From Ruminococcus sp. UBA4385 (lineage in GTDB: Bacteria; Bacillota_A; Clostridia; Oscillospirales; Ruminococcaceae), in the NCBI GenBank assembly GCA_002391065.1, contig DGRP01000171.1:1-23804 (forward strand): DNA of 23,804 nt. Direction: 5' to 3'. The position numbers and the translations under genes are program-made. Below, in pieces: positions 22,219-23,804 of this stretch. The stretch's first letter is position 1; each line of letters opens with the position of its first letter. Below the pieces are notes generated by a model. The model did no database searches. It was not told the origin of the DNA and saw only the letters and a program-made list of their open reading frames with translations.

Positions 22219-22485
22219 TCAGTTTTCGTTAAGCGGTCTCATAGCGGAAAGCGCTATCGCTATCGTTGAGCCGTTATGAAGCAGTGCCGAGGTTGTCGGT
22301 GCTATAACACCGAGTGCTCCAAGCACCATTAGTGCCGTCTCTCCTGATCCATACCTTGTCAATTCCGAGAGACATCACGCTTGCAAGCTCATCAACCGAC
22401 TTCTTTCTTGTCCATTCCGCAAGGAGCTCTCCGAGCCGCAGACAACTCCGCCTGCGAAAAGTGCTATGTTTTTAATGTCGATCAT
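22219..22485 (-). pseudogene. Remnant of a heavy-metal P-type ATPase locus (three fused fragments)
   Basis: Three pieces of different genes or gene parts are joined here. A (22485 to about 22433): MIDIKNIALFAGGVVCGS, resembling the N-terminus of the small DUF6110-type protein often encoded next to such ATPases. B (22432-22334), in a shifted frame: GELLAEWTRKKSVDELASVM then SLGIDKVWIRRDG, typical of the cytosolic segment before the actuator domain of heavy-metal P-type ATPases. C (22338-22219), in another frame: LGALGVIAPTTSALLHNGST then IAIALSAMRPLNEN and a stop, typical of the ATPase C-terminus. The phosphorylation domain, metal-site helices and most of the DUF6110 protein are gone. The surviving promoter and AGGAAGGA would now yield only a 36-residue peptide. 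Confidence 0.82.
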
Positions 22486-22542
22486 TGTAATACATCCTTC
22501 CTGTAAGAAATTACCATTAGTCTTAGCTAATATAGTAAGTTT

Positions 22543-22571
22543 ATAATAACACCAATTTCCGATTTTGTCAA
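22543..22571 (-). promoter_or_regulatory. Intact promoter in front of the P-type ATPase remnant
   Basis: On the minus strand: TTGACA (plus 22566-22571), 17-base spacer, TATTAT (plus 22543-22548). It suggests the remnant is still transcribed and that the deletion is recent or the transcript is retained. Confidence 0.8.
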
Positions 22572-22638
22572 CCACATCAGCTTAAAGTCATAGTTTATAA
22601 GGGTTTGCGGACCGTTTTGATTGGATGATATAAACAAA

Positions 22639-22661
22639 TTAAACACTTCAATTGTGTTTAA
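22639..22661. repeat. Inverted repeat TTAAACAC-N7-GTGTTTAA
   Basis: Perfect 8-base arms (22639-22646 and 22654-22661) around TTCAATT, between the ATPase remnant promoter and the STAS gene. It may be an operator for either divergent unit; no binding family is recognised. Confidence 0.5.
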
Positions 22662-22704
22662 ACTTACAAAAATGCTTTTCATTTGATAAATGTCTGATGA
22701 CATA

Positions 22705-22735
22705 TTGCCTCAACAGTGTTACAATTAAATATAAT
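22705..22735 (+). promoter_or_regulatory. Possible promoter of the STAS-domain gene
   Basis: TATAAT at 22730-22735 is a good -10. The only -35-like element, TTGCCT (22705-22710), has a long 19-base spacer, so the promoter may be weak or need an activator. Confidence 0.4.
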
Positions 22736-22757
22736 ACTTTTTGAAAGGACAATTACT

Positions 22758-23060
22758 ATGGAACTTAATATGATTACAAACGGAAACAAGGCTACAGTTG
22801 AACTTGAGGGCAGAATAGATGCAAAAACAGCTCCCGAATATGAGAATGCTCTGCTTTCTCTGCCTGCTGAGATAAAGGCTCTTGATCTGGATTTCAAGAA
22901 GGTCTCATACATTTCTTCTTCGGGACTTCGTCTGATAACAGCTCTGCAGCAGCAGTTTGAAGAAAAAGGCGGCTCACTCAAGATCATCGGCGCAAGAGAT
23001 GAGATACTTGAAATATTTGAAGTTACAGGCTTCAACGAATTTCTGAATATCGAGTACTGA
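22758..23060 (+). CDS. STAS-domain protein (anti-sigma factor antagonist-like)
   Basis: A 100-residue single STAS domain like SpoIIAA/RsbV, which bind and inhibit anti-sigma kinases and are switched off by serine phosphorylation. The core is seen as VELEGRIDAKTAPEYENAL (residues 14-32), a central strand LDLDFKKVSYISSSGLRLI (42-60), and EVTGFNEFLNI at the end. The phosphorylation loop is ISSSGL, with Ser54 or Ser55 in the position of the modified serine; the Asp of the usual DSSG is Ser53 here. GAAAGGA precedes the ATG at 22758; a longer in-frame start at 22716 would overlap the putative promoter. No anti-sigma kinase, phosphatase or sigma factor lies nearby, so its partner is unknown. Confidence 0.85.
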   Translation: MELNMITNGNKATVELEGRIDAKTAPEYENALLSLPAEIKALDLDFKKVSYISSSGLRLITALQQQFEEKGGSLKIIGARDEILEIFEVTGFNEFLNIEY

Positions 23061-23093
23061 TTATCAGCTTAAAAGAGCTTTTGCAACAAGCTG

Positions 23094-23122
23094 AAATCCC
23101 TCTGCTTTTTGCAGAGGGATTT
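23094..23122. terminator. Terminator between the STAS gene and the glgX-type gene
   Basis: AAATCCCTCTGC / GCAGAGGGATTT, 12 base pairs, loop TTTTT, with GCTTATTTTCC after it on the plus strand and TTTCAGCTTG on the minus strand. It separates two convergent genes and may serve both. Confidence 0.75.
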
Positions 23123-23124
23123 GC

Positions 23125-23804
23125 TTATTTTCCTATAATTACCGCAGATTCTCTCGGTCCGAGCTCAAAGCGCTCTATATTGCCGAGGGGCTTTTCTCTC
23201 CCGACACTGTATGCTTTGCCCGACGATCGGCAGAGCAAATGCCAGCTCATGCCTTCGGGGATAACAGGAAGCTGATATGTGTGGGCCTCCCAGTGAGCAT
23301 TTATCATCACATAGATAAAGCAGTCACGCTTTGTCCCGAAGCGCTTGTGATCCTCTGCATACAGATATGCAAGAGTATGTGTGCTCTGTCCCCTGTCACA
23401 CTGCCACGGGGTAAGGCTGTGGAAGGACAGCTCGGGATAGCCTGTGCCGTTATGCCCGAAATCATAGCTTGCACTTCTTAACACAGGGTGTGCTTTCCTG
23501 AAAGAGATAAGGCTCTGCACATACTTGAAAAGTTCTTTGTTTTCACTGAGCTTTTCCCAGTTAAGATAGGAAATCTCATTATCCTGACAGTAGGCATTGT
23601 TGTTTCCGAACTGAGTGTTTGCAAACTCATCTCCCGAAAGCATCATAGGAACACCTCTGCTTGTCATCAGCACTGTGAACATATTGCGCATTTGCCTGTT
23701 CCTGAGGGCATTTATCTCGGGGTCATCGGTATCGCCCTCTGCTCCGCAGTTCCAGCTGTCATTGTCATTGCAGCCGTCACGGTTGTCCTCGCCGTTGGCT
23801 TCAT
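23125..23804 (-). CDS. glgX: Glycogen debranching enzyme/isoamylase-type protein, 5' part outside window
   Basis: C-terminal 225 residues of a GH13 alpha-1,6-glucosidase. GlgX/TreX-type enzymes remove short branches from glycogen; the pullulanase-type relative cuts plant alpha-glucans. Seen from the right edge: EANGEDNRDGCNDNDSWNCG, then LRNRQMRNMFTVLMTSRGVP and MMLSGDEFANTQFGNNNAYC, the conserved debranching-enzyme segment with the GDEF motif, then SLISFRKAHPVLR and a beta-sandwich C-terminal domain (FIYVMINAHWEAHTYQLP). The catalytic nucleophile and acid/base lie beyond the window. Both the GEDNRDG region and the C-terminal domain match the glgX subfamily best, but isoamylase cannot be excluded from this fragment. 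Confidence 0.9.
   Translation of the reverse strand, partial: EANGEDNRDGCNDNDSWNCGAEGDTDDPEINALRNRQMRNMFTVLMTSRGVPMMLSGDEFANTQFGNNNAYCQDNEISYLNWEKLSENKELFKYVQSLISFRKAHPVLRSASYDFGHNGTGYPELSFHSLTPWQCDRGQSTHTLAYLYAEDHKRFGTKRDCFIYVMINAHWEAHTYQLPVIPEGMSWHLLCRSSGKAYSVGREKPLGNIERFELGPRESAVIIGK

Overview
The window looks like a chromosomal segment of a Gram-positive anaerobe of the Clostridia, most likely a Ruminococcus or close relative in the Oscillospiraceae. This rests on the solitary sugar-binding lipoprotein under a LacI-type regulator, the ECF-type vitamin uptake, strong AGGAGG ribosome binding sites, near-consensus TTGACA-N17-TATAAT promoters, the fused activase protein and a tRNA without an encoded CCA. 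Species cannot be fixed from sequence reading alone. No CRISPR array, insertion sequence or prophage was seen.

Layout. 1-2360 (minus): ribosomal/secretion operon rpmG-secE-nusG-rplK-rplA, cut by the left edge and served by two tandem consensus promoters. 2340-5095 (plus): LacI-family regulator and a sugar-binding lipoprotein whose promoter carries an operator-like site. 5095-7290 (minus): a 101-residue unknown protein and a LytR-CpsA-Psr cell-wall ligase with a QRP-repeat tail. 7540-11920 (plus): a translationally coupled pair, a double activase of the 2-hydroxyacyl-CoA dehydratase type and its dehydratase-like partner. 11930-12095 (minus): tRNA-Thr(GGT) with its own promoter and terminator. 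12120-14830 (minus): a secreted beta-helix protein. 14867-17412 (plus): a LysA-like decarboxylase, then a yybP-ykoY (Mn2+) riboswitch controlling a CaCA-family antiporter. 17397-19490 (minus): folC and a folate-type ECF S component behind a tetrahydrofolate (THF) riboswitch. 19670-22165 (plus): an 831-residue soluble helical protein of unknown function. 22219-22571 (minus): the scar of a deleted heavy-metal P-type ATPase locus with promoter and ribosome binding site intact. 22758-23060 (plus): a STAS-domain protein. 23125-23804 (minus): the 3' end of a glycogen debranching enzyme (glgX type).

How the parts fit. The folate unit is self-consistent: a THF-sensing leader precedes a predicted folate importer and the enzyme that polyglutamylates and so retains folates. 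The Mn2+-type riboswitch implies that the antiporter handles Mn2+ or is a metal-stress response. Operator-like palindromes in front of both the LacI-type gene and the binding protein suggest one small sugar regulon whose permease genes lie elsewhere.

Most worth a second look: the two riboswitches (neither is protein-coding), the ambiguous antiporter start next to an A5 tract, the unknown 831-residue protein, the ATPase scar, and the redox pair with several separate cysteine sets.
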